Source of the DNA: Axinella damicornis
Taxonomy: Eukaryota > Porifera > Demospongiae > Axinellida > Axinellidae
Assembly (NCBI GenBank): GCA_963931865.1
Contig: OZ007518.1
Location: forward strand, 8,174,361 to 8,238,360
DNA: 64,000 bases
Direction of reading: 5' to 3'
The translations under genes and the position numbers were made by a program. Position 1 is the stretch's first letter. Each line of letters begins with the position of its first letter. Below the pieces are notes generated by a model. That model was given only the letters and a program-made list of their open reading frames with translations, made no database searches and was not told the DNA's origin. This document shows positions 30,485 to 41,600 of the stretch, in pieces.

Positions 30485-30979
30485 GACCCCCACCTTGCTC
30501 CCCACAACACAAAGGGAACACAGCATAGCACAGTGATTTTGTCGTATAGCTATATCTAATCACCTGGAGAAAAACCATATCATTTGCAATCAAAAAAGCC
30601 TGGAGAAATACCATGTCATTTGCAATCAACGATTCTGATTCATCAGGTCGGCAATCGATCCTGGAGACAACTCGAATGTAACTGCATGGCCAATGGCCGT
30701 ACCCTCCCTCGCTCCCGTGCAAAGGGACTGGTCCCAAGACTAGGAGTTCCTTTGTAGAAGTTTTGTCCGGGGACAGCCGTTCCATGTAGTGTCTTGTCCT
30801 GCAAACTTGCTTGGTCTGACGAGCCAGCCCGCTCTTCACAGGGAGAAGATAGTAGACTCATTTGACTAGGCAAAGAACATGAGAATTGGCATGTCCAAAA
30901 AGTCTGCTATAACGTAACCATTATACAGACCTTAGACTTTGAATGGGGATGCCATGTATGTTACCTTACCTTTGCACAG

Positions 30980-32121
30980 CCACCAAGAGGACCGCTACAG
31001 ACCGTCATTGAATCCAAGCTTCAGGGCATTCTGAAGGTATAGGGCTTGCAGTGGGCGTGGTTTCAGGTTTCATGTAATGTTCACTACCTAATGTGTTGGG
31101 GCATTAGACGTAGCACTAGCCTCGGGCCTGGGAACGAGGCTAATTTACTCAGGTCTATTTAGCAGAATGTTCGCTAGGAATGTGTTGGGGCATTAGACGT
31201 AGCACTAGCCTCGGGCCTGGGAATGAGGCTAGCGCAGCACATACTCCTTGGCCAAAACGTTCTGGTTTATTTGCTACGTCTAATGCGCCAATAACTTCCT
31301 AGTGAACTTTGACCCCGGTCCCTCAACGGACCCTATACATTCTGACTGTGTCATAGAGGCTCATTGCTACGTTAAGTTAAATGTTTCGTTATGCAGCCCT
31401 CCCACTTGGAAGTCATCAACGAGAGTCACATGCACAGTGTGCCAAAAAGTAAGTTCTGGTGACATCATTTCCACCTAGCCTCGTTCCCAGTCCATTGCCC
31501 AGCTGTTCACGCATGGGAGAGCTGGGGAGCGAGGCTAATTTCCACCTCTTTTTTTGCACTATCCAAGTGTGGTCCAGTGGTACTGTGAGGGTAGCCTCGT
31601 TCCCAGGCTCCCCCTGTGCGCGCGGTTAGGAAAAATATGTCGGCGCTCACAGGGGGAGGAGCCTGGGAACGAGGCTACCGTGGGGGGACGCTGCCACATC
31701 ATTGTCATGATCACCATGTAGTACAGTCAATTTGCTTGTGAGGAAAAGTTGTGTGATCCCGCCAGCGTACACCTGCATATGGTAGATAAACTTGTTCCTA
31801 GCCCCCTTCATTCCTTGTTATATGTCACACTATTGCAGATTCTGAAACACACTTCAAAGTGGTCATTGTGTCAGAAACATTTCAAGGAATGCCACTACTG
31901 AAGGTATGTGGACTATTTACGTTTGCTAGCCAGTCAGTCACTAGCCTCGTTCCCAGGCAGCCTGGGAACGAGGCTAGTATCCATCGTCAGTCATTTGACC
32001 ATTGCAACCAAGTCTGGTGAGACTGTAGACTGCTTGCAGTAAATCTTTTGTGCATGTGTGTGTGTGTGTGTGTGTGTGTGTGGTGTGTAGTGTGCATGTG
32101 CGTGTGTGTGTGCATGTGTGT

Positions 32122-32194
<73 letters not shown>

Positions 32195-32549
32195 TGTGTG
32201 GTGTGCATGTGTGTGTGTATGTGTGTGGTGCATGTCTAGGTGGGAGAAGGCTGATCCTACAAGCCTATAGGGCTGGTGGTCGAGTAGCTAACACATTCGA
32301 CTGCTGATCATAACCTTGATGGTTTGAGTCCCACCATGTGTTTGCTTCTCACCCAAAGTCTACTCAGCTCTACCCATAAAACCAGTAGGCATAGAGCAGG
32401 AGCTACCATACGTGGCTGTATTCTTGAAGGTTTACACCGCATCCTCCAATTGGAGGGCCAGTCCCGGGTACTACCTGGAATTCAGTTGCTATAATAGTTG
32501 CAGTCAACTCACTACGTATGGTTGTCCTAACCCCCCCCCCTCCCCTCCC

Positions 32550-32595
<46 letters not shown>

Positions 32596-33678
32596 TTCCT
32601 CTGCAGCGCCACAGGATGGTGATGAGCACACTGAAGGAGGAGATGGAGCGACAAGGAGGAATACATGCACTGTCCGTACAGGTGAGACAATCGATCAGAA
32701 GTCTGGATCTGGCCAAATAAATGAAGGGCTGAACCAATGGTCTAAATTGCAGTACCAATAATGTGTTTGGGCCAGTAAATACTGAGCCCAGCCAGTTATA
32801 ATTTTGGGGTATACTTTTACAATATATAGCCTCGTTCCCAGGCGCTCGGTAAATTGGGAACAAGGATAGGGGCAGTCGACCAGACTCTTCCACTGTGCAC
32901 GAGTCTCAATCAGTCCTGCATGGAACGAGACTAGCTACATGCAGTCAAACCTCTGATAGTGGACCCTCCGAGATAGGGACACAATAATTATAATAAACCT
33001 CTCTACAAAGGACGCTTTTCAAGGTCCCAACTAATTGGTTTGCCTATGGTTCTAATACATTTTGAACCTCCGAGAAGAGGACAACCTCTCTACAAAGGAC
33101 AAAAGACTTGAATTTATATTGTTCCCAAAGTGTCCTTTGTTCGGAGGTTTGACTGTAGTTCAATAGCCTTAATTGTTCCTTCCCCTCTCTGGGCCTAGAG
33201 ATCAGCTATATACTTCACATTTTGTTAAGGAGATGTACAGCCTCGTTTCCAGCTAGGCCTACCCTGTTCTTGTTTTTGACAATAATGCAGATGCAGAAGG
33301 GCAACCTTGTGCCTCCATTTATTGTCAACAAACCGAACGACAGAATTAAAAGGTGTAGGCCTGGGAATGAAGCTAATGTAGCCTCAAAATCATGCATGCA
33401 TGCCCCCCATTTTTTCTTAGGCCTTTGGATTAGGCTACATATGGATAGGTAAATCAGTCAGTCGTGTTCTTAGTGAGCAATTGAGGATTGTGGTTCACAT
33501 TCCCACCCCTTTCATGTGACAGGCTAAAACTCCCCAGCAGTGGGAGGCCAGTGGGGGCGTGGTGGCCAAGTCTCCCCCCTGCATGGGAGGAGGGTCAAGG
33601 GAGACGACCACAACGGACAAGAATCCAAAGACAGATGGCATATTCTGCGGTGCTGATATAGAAACTGAAACAAGATAA
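30980..33678 (+). CDS. BOLA1: BolA-like protein 1, 5'-incomplete: join 30980..31036, 31397..31448, 31839..31903, 32607..32681, 33523..33678
   Basis: Five exons with consensus AG/GT borders and matching phases (0, 0, 1, 0, 0) encode 134 residues. Joined in order they read GPLQTVIESKLQGILK, PSHLEVINESHMHSVPK, NSETHFKVVIVSETFQGMPLLK, RHRMVMSTLKEEMERQGGIHALSVQ, and AKTPQQWEASG...SPPCMGGG with a polar tail. This is the BolA fold: the INES.MH and ETHFKVVIVS strands, the RH..V helix, the IHALS strand and the AKTP.QW ending. BolA1 is a mitochondrial partner of monothiol glutaredoxin (GLRX5) in iron-sulfur cluster handling. The stop is at 33676-33678. The visible start (PPRGPLQTV) is an internal exon, so a 5' exon with the start and probably a targeting peptide is missing from my annotation. 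Every intron contains at least one TAGCCTCGTTCCCAGG-type hairpin element. Confidence 0.9.
31077..31304. repeat. Inverted-repeat unit with GGGGCATTAGACGTAGCA in BOLA1 intron (after exon at 30980)
   Basis: The block AATGTGTTGGGGCATTAGAC plus an attached hairpin (31117-31142) is tandemly duplicated at about 31180-31231. Its reverse complement (TGCTACGTCTAATGCGCCAA) closes the structure at 31268-31304. This looks like a small foldback element that already contained a hairpin insertion when it duplicated. Confidence 0.6.
31476..31537. repeat. Hairpin element in BOLA1 intron with perfect 9-bp target duplication
   Basis: TAGCCTCGTTCCCAG... and ...GGGGAGCGAGGCTA face each other. ATTTCCACC stands immediately on both sides. 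Confidence 0.85.
31592..31677. repeat. Hairpin element in BOLA1 intron, long arms
   Basis: Arms of about 30 bp (TAGCCTCGTTCCCAGGCTCC and its complement) enclose a loop with GCGCGCGGTTAGG. No clear target duplication. Confidence 0.75.
31942..31976. repeat. Short hairpin element in BOLA1 intron
   Basis: TAGCCTCGTTCCCAGGC is followed almost directly by GCCTGGGAACGAGGCTA, a nearly loop-less palindrome. It is just downstream of the exon ending at 31903. Confidence 0.8.
32052..32233. repeat. (TG)n microsatellite, about 180 bp
   Basis: Interrupted TG dinucleotide repeat with GGTGTG and GCATG variants, in a BOLA1 intron. Open frames across it (Cys-Val or His-Thr repeats) are artefacts. Confidence 0.95.
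32271..32450 (+). repeat. tRNA-derived SINE in BOLA1 intron
   Basis: GGCTGGTGGTCGAGTAGCTA (A-box like) and GGTTTGAGTCCC (32321-32332, B-box like) are spaced as in a tRNA gene, followed by a non-tRNA body ending near CTTGAAGGTTTACACC. The body matches the copy at 29450-29600. Confidence 0.65.
32551..32592. repeat. (AC)n microsatellite next to a BOLA1 splice acceptor
   Basis: About 21 AC units end only 14 bases before the exon at 32607, so they sit where the polypyrimidine tract would normally be; the local tract is CGTCTTCCTCTGCAG. Confidence 0.9.
32827..32868. repeat. Degenerate hairpin element in BOLA1 intron
   Basis: TAGCCTCGTTCCCAGGC against TTGGGAACAAGGATA; several mismatches, so an older copy. 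Confidence 0.6.
32945..33158. mobile_element. MITE with CAGTCAAACCTC termini (pogo/Tigger-like ends)
   Basis: The left end CAGTCAAACCTCTGATAGTG is matched by the right end ...TTCGGAGGTTTGACTG. The interior has two GACAACCTCTCTACAAAGGA-type repeats. CAGTCAAACCTC ends are typical of Tc1/mariner-pogo-type elements found in many genomes. Confidence 0.65.
33239..33374. repeat. Diverged hairpin element in the last BOLA1 intron
   Basis: CAGCCTCGTTTCCAGCTAGG at the left and TAGGCCTGGGAATGAAGCTA at the right, with about 95 bp between them. Confidence 0.55.
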
Positions 33679-33984
33679 CGATGTATGATGTACAGCCATT
33701 CAACATTGTGCGTAATGTCATGTATTCTTCTGCAATTTGTTGTTCCGTACCATCACAGCTGCATAGTTGAATACAGTCTATGGGGAATTAAGGTAGACTT
33801 GTTCCCGGGCCTCAGTTGTCTCCATTGACAACAACAACAGCACTCTTCCTTTTCTGTGTATATTATTGTTGTCATGGTAAAAACTGAAGAATAAAAATGG
33901 CATACTTTAGGCTAGCATGAATGAGTCTCCTTATGAAACAGTCCAAAGTGATTGACCTGCAAGACAGAAATAGGAGCAAATATT

Positions 33985-34262
33985 TTACACACACTGTCAT
34001 GTGATCACAGTGACAAGAGCAGCATCAGATGCATCTATCACATGACAAGAACCTCAGACGATCTATCACATGACAAGAGCGGCCTCAGATGATCTATCAC
34101 ATGACAAGAGCAGCCTCAGATGATCAGATTCTATCACATGACAAGAGCAATCTCACATGATCTGTCACATGACAAGAGGAGCCTCAGATGATCAGATTCT
34201 GTCACATGACAAGAGCAATCTCACATGATCTGTCACATGACAAGAGCAGCCTCAGATGATCT
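33985..34262. repeat. Minisatellite, TCTATCACATGACAAGAGC unit
   Basis: About nine copies of a 30-40-bp unit built from ATCACATGACAAGAGCAGCC and TCAGATGATC, with two length variants that alternate. Not a CRISPR array: the whole sequence is repeated, with no unique spacers. Confidence 0.85.
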
Positions 34263-34679
34263 GTTACTTCAGCTGCCCTGTGGAGGGCATCAGCCGGCAA
34301 TTCCTATAACAAATCTCATCAATGGCCGCCACAAAATCAGGAATCCCGAATGGTTCCCCAAACCGTTCACCAACTTTGATGTGTCCCCCTCGGCTCAGCC
34401 AGTTCCTTTCACGACTCTCACAACACACCTGCAAGTAATTATTACGGTTCTTAAACATCATTGGGCAAGCCTGAGTGAGTAGGCATTAATTGGGGAATAG
34501 CTGTTTTGAAACCGCGCAATTAGATTCATGTAGAACAACACACCAGGACCTTGTGCATGTTACCACAATGGCCCACCATACACGGACGGGTGTTCAGTGC
34601 ACATTGTTGTTTCACGGTACCAGGGATAAAATGTCACCTGGACATCAAACAAACTGTGAAGGCATCACGACACCCTCAT

Positions 34680-34922
34680 GCCACCCTGTAATGTCATCCT
34701 CTAATGTCATCCTAATGTCACCCTAACATCATCCCCTGATGTCATCCTAATGTCACCCTAACATCATCCCCTGATGTCATCCCCTAATGTCACCCTGGCA
34801 TCATCCCCTAAGTTCACCCCTGATGTCATCCCCTAATGTCATCTCCTAATGTCACTCCCCTAACGTCACCCTAATGTCACCCTAACGTCATCCCCTAACG
34901 TCATCCCGTGATGTCATCCATA
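34680..34922. repeat. Minisatellite, ATGTCATCCCCTA / ATGTCACCCTA unit
   Basis: Short 11-13-bp units (ATGTCACCCTA, ATGTCATCCCCTA, ACATCATCCCCTG) repeat about 18-20 times in varying order. Confidence 0.85.
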
Positions 34923-36059
34923 AAATTATTCCTTGAATCCCTTAAACGTACCATAAGTTCATTTGAGTCTTACCTTCAGAAAATGCAGTTGTGGTTATCC
35001 TGTGCAGAGTAATGACACCCACTCGATAACGAGTTCTCAACAGTCAAGCAAGACTCACTGCCAGAAATGGAGGCCATAATTACATGTATAAGGCTAATAC
35101 AGTACCAGTCAAGTACACTTCAATGATGCCGTGCTGTCTAACAATCAACAATACACCGCCACTTCTCTCGGCTACATTCTAATGTCCCCTGGCTACCCAT
35201 GGGCTCTCTACGACAGTCCTAGCTAATTGCATAATCAGTGGGCTAGTATCCCCAGGCTTACATAAGTGATGCACTACGAGATTCAGTTCGGGGTACAAGT
35301 ATGGCACCCATACATGTACAAGCAGCTGGGCACCTGCAATTTGTAGTGTACAATGGCAGGACAGCTGACTCTCAGACTGAAGACTGAAGTTTTGGAGATT
35401 ACATCATAGTTACATAATCAGTCCTCAACTAGATTGCATCATCACTGAGCCGTACTGTCCATAGCATTCGGACAAACAGTACACACTAATGAGAGGTTAG
35501 GGTCTCAAAAACCGATACAGATCCGTACGGGTTCTCAACAACCCATACATACATACCAACCTGCTGCTCCAGACCTCCTTCCCAGTCTTGAAGGCTTGTC
35601 CAGGAAGCTCAAGATATAGCACACTCACTCCTCTACAGCAAGAAAATCTGATGCTTAATTGTGAACCATCCACATTGTTGCATGCACAGGAGCCACAGCA
35701 GTACAACTGCAATATAAAAAGATTTCACATACACAAACACAACTCAGGCATCACATGTACGAGTGTCTTCAAATGCTATCCCAACGTGCTAAACACTTTT
35801 AATACACAAACTTGTGGTAGACAGGGGAATCTGTCAAACCTCTAAATCTTTTCTTAGGCAGGAATGATAGAGAGATCGCAGGTGAATACCCATCATCATA
35901 AAAGCACAGGGAACTGCACGGCAGGCGAGGACATGCATCCACAAATCCTATTTCAGCTGTAGAGCTTCACACTCGATACCTGAGGAGGAACAGAATGCAC
36001 TTGTGATAAAGACACAGTACTGGCGTATCAAGAAACTACATGTACATGCTTGCAAGTGT

Positions 36060-37520
36060 TCTGGTCTCTATCTCTCAGTTCTGTTGCCAGGTGATGTAAT
36101 CATGTTCAAATCAGACGGTAATTCCACACAGTGGAGTCATCACTGAAACACAGACTGCAGACATAGCTTACACTAATTTCTTGGTAAAACCCACCATCTT
36201 AGAGAGCACCCACTAATTCTATTTCAGCTGCTGAGCTTTGCACTCGGTACCTGAGGAGGAAGAGGCAGCTACTTGTGATAAAGGCACAGCAAGAGCACAT
36301 GATGACATCATCGTCATTGCCGCAATGACGATGACATCATCATGCGCTCTTGAGGCACAGCAATGACTGTATCAAGAGACTAAGCGACAATGCTGTGTTC
36401 TGGTCTGTGTCTCTCTCAGTTCTGGTGCCAGGTGATGTAATCATGTTTACACTGTATATGATTATCAGACGGTAATTCCACACAGTGGAGTCATCACTGA
36501 AACACAGCACAGACTTTGCAGACATAGGCCGTTTCGGGCCTGAGAACGAGGCTAAGTTCATACTGATTCTTAGTAAAGCCCACCATCATAGAGAGCACCC
36601 ACAAACTCTATTTCAGCTGCGGAGCTTCGCACTCGGTACCTGAGGAGGAAGAGACAGCTACTTGTGATAAAGGTACAGCAAGAGCACATGATGACATCAT
36701 CGTCAATGCCACAATGACGATGACACTCTTGAGGCACAGCAATGAGTGTATCAAGAGACTAAATGAAAATTCTGGTTTGTGTCTCTCAGTTCTGGTGCCA
36801 GGTGATGTAATCATGTTCACATCAGACGGTAATTCCACACAGTGGAGTCATCACTGAAACACAGACTGCAGACATAGCTTACACTAATTTCTCGGTAAAA
36901 CCCACCATCTTAGAGAGCACCCACGAATTCTATTTCAGCTGCGGAGCTTCACACTCGGTACCTGAGGAAGAGACAGCTACTTGTGATAAAGGCACAGCAA
37001 GAGCACATGATGACATCATCGTCAATGCCACATCATCGTCATTGCCGCAATGACGATGACATCATCATGCACTCTTGAGGCACAGCAATGATTGTATCAA
37101 GAGACTAAGTGAAAATTCTGGTCTGTGTCTCTCAGTTCTGGTGCCAGGTGATGTAATCATGTTCACATCAGACGGTAATTCCACATAGTGGAGTCATCAC
37201 TGAAATACAGACTGCAGATATAGGTCATACTAATTCTTGGTAAAGCCCACCATCATAGAGAGCACCCAGCTGCTGAGCTTCGCACTCGGTACCTGAGGAG
37301 GAAGAGACAGCTACTTGTGATAAAGGCACAGCAAGAGCACATGACGACATCATCGTCATCATGCACTCTTGATAAAAGCTGTGTTCTGGTCTGTGTTTCT
37401 CAGTTCTGTTGCCAGGTGATGTAATCATGTTCACATCAGACGGTAATTCCACACAGTGGAGTCATCACTGAAACACAGACTATGCTGATAGTGGTAAATA
37501 CCTACCACCATAGAGAGCAC
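36060..37520. repeat. Tandem array of ~340-400-bp units carrying hAT-like hairpins
   Basis: Four to five diverged units share, in order, TCTCAGTTCTG.TGCCAGGTG, ATGTAATCATGTT, CAGACGGTAATTCCACACAG, TGGAGTCATCACTGAAACAC, CACCATCATAGAGAGCACCC and TACCTGAGGAGGAAGA. Most units carry a CAAGAGCACATGATGACATC hairpin at the same internal site. The hairpin was therefore present before the array expanded. No coding function seen. Confidence 0.8.
36286..36349. mobile_element. Short hAT-like hairpin element
   Basis: CAAGAGCACATGATGACATC faces GATGACATCATCATGCGCTC TTG. AGGCACAG occurs immediately before and after, a perfect 8-bp target duplication, as for the larger relative at 20993-21553. Confidence 0.8.
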
Positions 37521-38475
37521 CCACAAACTCCACTGTGAATTCACACACTCAGTACCTGAGGAAGAAGACAGAGCAGTCATAGTAACGGCTGTATCAAGTA
37601 ATCACGTCATGCTGTACGCTGGTCTGGGTCTCTCAGTCTATGTGCCGATGGTGTCATCATGCACACGCCACAGCGGATGGCAGACGGTAATTCCACAGAG
37701 TGGAGTCATCACAGAAACCCGAACTTCATGCCAACTCCAGCCACCTAACAGAACCAGCTCTACAAAGTACAAGCACAAAGCACAAAATATTCTGAGAGCA
37801 CTTGGTACAAAGTAGCTATAGACAGATCTTCATGGACATCACCAGAATGTAATCAGATTGGACAGCATGTAATACGTTTTCCGTAATCGTCACATGATGT
37901 GTATTTTTTTCCTCACAGGTGAACAGAAATTCATATCAGGAAGGAGCCTCTGATCGTTATAGCAATATTTTTTGTTGTATAGAAACGTGATGTCATGGCA
38001 ATTGTCACGAGGACTGCAGGTATAACTACCACCGTATAGCTAACCATGTCGGTGATGGCATGAAAACGTATTGTCTGCGCCGTTCACTTGTGACTGTGAA
38101 GGACATCTCAACACAATGCTGCATGCAACGAGATATACACACCCCTTCATAACTGTGGTTCTAAGATCACCTGCAATCAGCCTTGGAACGAGGCTAGCAC
38201 TCTGCCTGGAGGAACAATTTCCCCACCACTTAAACCTGGGGTAGTTTCCTGAATTCAGAAGAATTTGCAGTGAATTTGTCTAAAGGAGATGTTCAACTCT
38301 GCATTAAAGTCTTCTAATCGTGACCCTCACAGCACAGTCTAGGTCTGGGTTGAGATCTCCCTTTTTGGTGGTCCGCAGTGTGCTTCAGAACCGATGTTGA
38401 AGGTCCTCAGAGTCGCCCAGTACCCTCGAGGCCTCTATCACAAAAAGCCATGTGCGCGCGGTTTCATGGTTTATA

Positions 38476-38485
38476 CGCATGCGCA
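38476..38485. promoter_or_regulatory. CGCATGCGCA motif in the SerRS promoter region
   Basis: CGCATGCGCA, about 200 bp before the SerRS start codon and close to GAGCGCGCACGTGG, resembles the NRF-1 recognition palindrome common in animal housekeeping promoters. Functional use in this organism is inference. Confidence 0.4.
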
Positions 38486-38680
38486 GTAGAGCGCGCACGT
38501 GGAAAGATTGCCCAACTTTGATGTGGGTTGCATCAAATAACTGCATTCCTAAAATTGCTACGTAGCAGCTGTCCCCACAGGTTCGAGGTCACTCTACAAC
38601 ACACCGGGCGTGCATACAAGAAGACTATTAGTAGTACCTAGGTACCTGGCGTATCAGCTTCATAGCAATTTACCCGCGCG

Positions 38681-41600
38681 ATGGTGCTGGACCTGGTGCT
38701 GTTCCGTGCGGACCAGGGTGGCGACCCGGACAAGATCCGCGAGCTGCAGAAGAAGCGGTTCAAGGATGTGACACACGTGGACAAAGTCGTGGAGTCTGAT
38801 ACCAGATGGAGAAAGTGTAAGCATAACTATGGAATAGCTGCATGTCTGAGTATTCTAATTGTTGCCCTCCTTCTCTGACTAATGGGCGGGGTCATGACGT
38901 CAGCACCATTTGCATTGATATTGGCAGAGGGATCTATACACATGTATATGAGGGATGAAGTGCTGATAATGAACAATGTGACTATTGGTCCGGCAAGTAG
39001 GGCAAGCATGGATAGGGCTAGAACCAGTGCTAAATGTGCATGCGTGTCCATTACGAGTATGTACTTCCTGCCGGACCAATATCCACTTCCAATAGAGCGG
39101 CTGCGTTTGACATCACCGGCCGCAAAACAACCGAAACGCCCTCCGTTATATTCCGTTTCTTTCGTAAGACTGTATGGCAAGAAAGTAGTAATTTCTACAG
39201 TGATCTCAGAAACGCACGCAGCTCGGAACTTACGAAGTACTACTGTGTCAACTGTCGCTGTAGCGCAGTTACCATGCCGATTAGAATGAGCATCTACACG
39301 ACGTCGAGTACAAGTGAGCTACTAGTTTCAGCTGCCATTGAACTCCATTTCTTATGCCATGCGGAAGTACTCGGTCACGTGGTTTTTGTGACGTCATAGC
39401 GCGTCAATGCAGCCGCTCTATAATTAAGTATGCATGTAGGCTGTGCATTTGAGATGCAAAGTCAATTTGGTTGGGGCTCCCTTTGCAATGATAGTACATG
39501 GACAGCTGGCCTTTAGCCTCATTCTCAGACCGCGTGGGAACGAGGCTAGCTTGCCTTGTACCGCTTCAGTCCAAGTAAATGCAGCACCAATGCCCATGCA
39601 TATGCTCAACTTCAGGTCCATCATGCATTAATGATACGAACCGTTGACACAATGACTCCATTCTGTCCATAGTGCGTTTCCAGACGGACAACTGGAACAA
39701 GCTGCGTAATGTCTGCAGCAAGGAGATTGGGGCCAAGATGAAGCGCAAGGAGGCCGTGGGCGAGGACGATAGCCTTCCAAGTGAGATCACCGCTAAACTG
39801 GACTCCATCACAGCAGAGGACCTCAGAGTGCGTTCTTGTAGTGTCTCTGCCTGAAACTCGACGGATTTCAAGTGATGAAATCTGTTACTGAAAATGCCAT
39901 GGACACCTACATGTAGCCCTGTTTCCAGCCTCCCCCTGCACGTGCGGACGAAAAATTGTCCTTGCGCGCACAAGGGGAGCCTGGGAAGGAGGCTTATGGA
40001 CACCATGCCCGGCTACTGTTCTGCTAGTTCGGTTTTCAAAAGCTATCTGAGTCTGTTACAGTTCACAAGAATACGTCATTGCATTTCCATACTCTATACT
40101 CTACAGAGGAGTCTGTGTCTTTGGGTTTTGTTAGTGATGCTGATTCTGTCCCCCCCCCCAGCCGCTGACGGTCACACAAATCAAGAAGGTCCAAGTGATG
40201 ATCCAGGAGTCCAATGATCGCTGCACAGCTGAGATGAAGGAGTGTGAGACCGTTCGCCAGCAACACCTCGTCCACATTGGGAACACCCTCCACCCCAGTG
40301 TGCCCATCAGTGACAATGAGGTGAGAGGGGGGGGGGGGGGGGGGGGAAGATGGAGGAGGAGGGGAAGGGAGGAGAGGAAGAGGGGAGGGGGAGACGGGGA
40401 GGAGAGGAGGGGTAGAGAGGGTGCAAGACCACTAGTCAGCAGACACCTCATCTAGATTGGAAACACCCTCCACCCCAGTGTGCCCATGTCTCACCCATGA
40501 TAGGAAGTTAATTGGGGCAAGCCTGAGCGAGCGTGACTTCATTGCGCAGTGCGTGTGTATGCTTGTTTGTCTGTTGGTTGGATCTTGCACTTACCGTAAA
40601 TTTTAAATCAGCGGATTTCGCTTGCACGTGCACAATAATATTCAAATTCCTACGAACCCTACTCGATTCCTCGAGGCAAGGTGAACCGTGCCGTCTACTT
40701 ATTTGATCATGGCGACAATAAAGACGGAGACCACTCGTGAACCTACCTATTCATTGGCTAGAGCTCCGTGAACTTCTGCCTCCTCGGTGGCGACAACAAA
40801 GACGGAGACGGAGACAAAGACGGAGACAGCTCGTGGGTCTACTGCCATGGCCAGTGACGTACCTGCTAGACTGCTTCAGCTAACACTAACCTGACTCACA
40901 GTTGCACGAGTGTATGTTTAGTGTCATAATTTCTGTGGCTCATTGCCCAGTCACATAATTGAGTCTGATGACAGTCTCTGTATGAATGCAACTGCTCCAT
41001 GCATGTCCAGCACGTGCACTTCGCTCAGGCTCGCCCTCCAATGTCCTGCATTCCACTAGTACATTTGTAGTTACTCAAGACGTATGCAGTGGCCAACCTC
41101 CTCTTAGTAACAACTCGGAAACTCGGAAACTCAGCCATTTTCGATTCTATAGAGTTGAAAAGCTATAATTCAAAATGAAGCACACTTCCGATACCCCTAC
41201 TCAATTCTTGTAGATCGTAGTAGCGGGTTATTAATGCAAATTCATTTCTTGAGTCATGAATGTACTTACCCAAACTGGGAATGCATAATCTCTTGGGAGA
41301 AGTGCTGTATCAACGATTGCAAAGTTATCGTTTGTCAGGTGAAACGCCCGCTTTATGACAGCACAGCAGAACAAGTTGGCTAGTAGCTACTCAAGGTCCT
41401 GTTCAACACCGGGAGGAGTTAGCTATGATCGCCCCTGTAATGGTGAAGAAAAAAACTACTTGTTTTACCTCCGGTTACAAGTGTATAAGCTGCAGACAAG
41501 GGACTAACACCACTAACACCAGTGTATAGCCCTTTGCCTAATACCACAATATACTTTCACCACGACTCAACTTCAGGGCTTGAGGGAAATTCCTGCCCAG

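Larger units (their letters stand above)
29248..30979. other. Intergenic between lycopene-cyclase-like copy 3 and the visible BOLA1 exons
   Basis: It contains a SINE-like repeat (29450-29600), the diverged copy of the 25945 segment (about 29739-29955), tandem GTCAACGGTCAAAG-type words at 30285-30390 and a hairpin element (30443-30484). The first exon of BOLA1 with its start codon should lie here or further left; I could not identify it. Confidence 0.45.
33679..38680. other. Gene-poor, tandem-repeat-rich region between BOLA1 and SerRS
   Basis: No coding exon could be supported on either strand in these 5 kb. It holds two minisatellites (33985-34262, 34680-34922), a tandem array of ~340-400-bp units with ride-along hairpins (36060-37520), and single hairpin arms near 36534 and 38178. 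The last 200 bases form the SerRS promoter. Sequence between 34930 and 36050 looks unique and non-coding. Confidence 0.5.

Noticed and set aside
31987..32307. His-Thr and Cys-Val repeat open frames
   Set aside because: They come from the (TG)n microsatellite in a BOLA1 intron.
29450..32450. True tRNA genes at the A/B-box-like sequences
   Set aside because: Stems do not pair well, and both are followed by a shared non-tRNA body, which fits SINEs.
33985..34922. Arrays that might be mistaken for CRISPR
   Set aside because: The whole unit is repeated with no unique spacers, there are no cas genes, and the genome is animal.
38882..39399. Two overlapping open frames of 135 and 121 residues in SerRS intron 1
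   Set aside because: They lie in an intron with a short inverted repeat (GGTCCGGCAAGTAG / CTTCCTGCCGGACC) and show no domain or codon evidence.
40195..40455. SerRS exon 3 extended into a Gly/Arg-rich tail
   Set aside because: The tail is the purine-rich intron start; the GAG|GTGAGA donor and the match to exon 4 define the true border.
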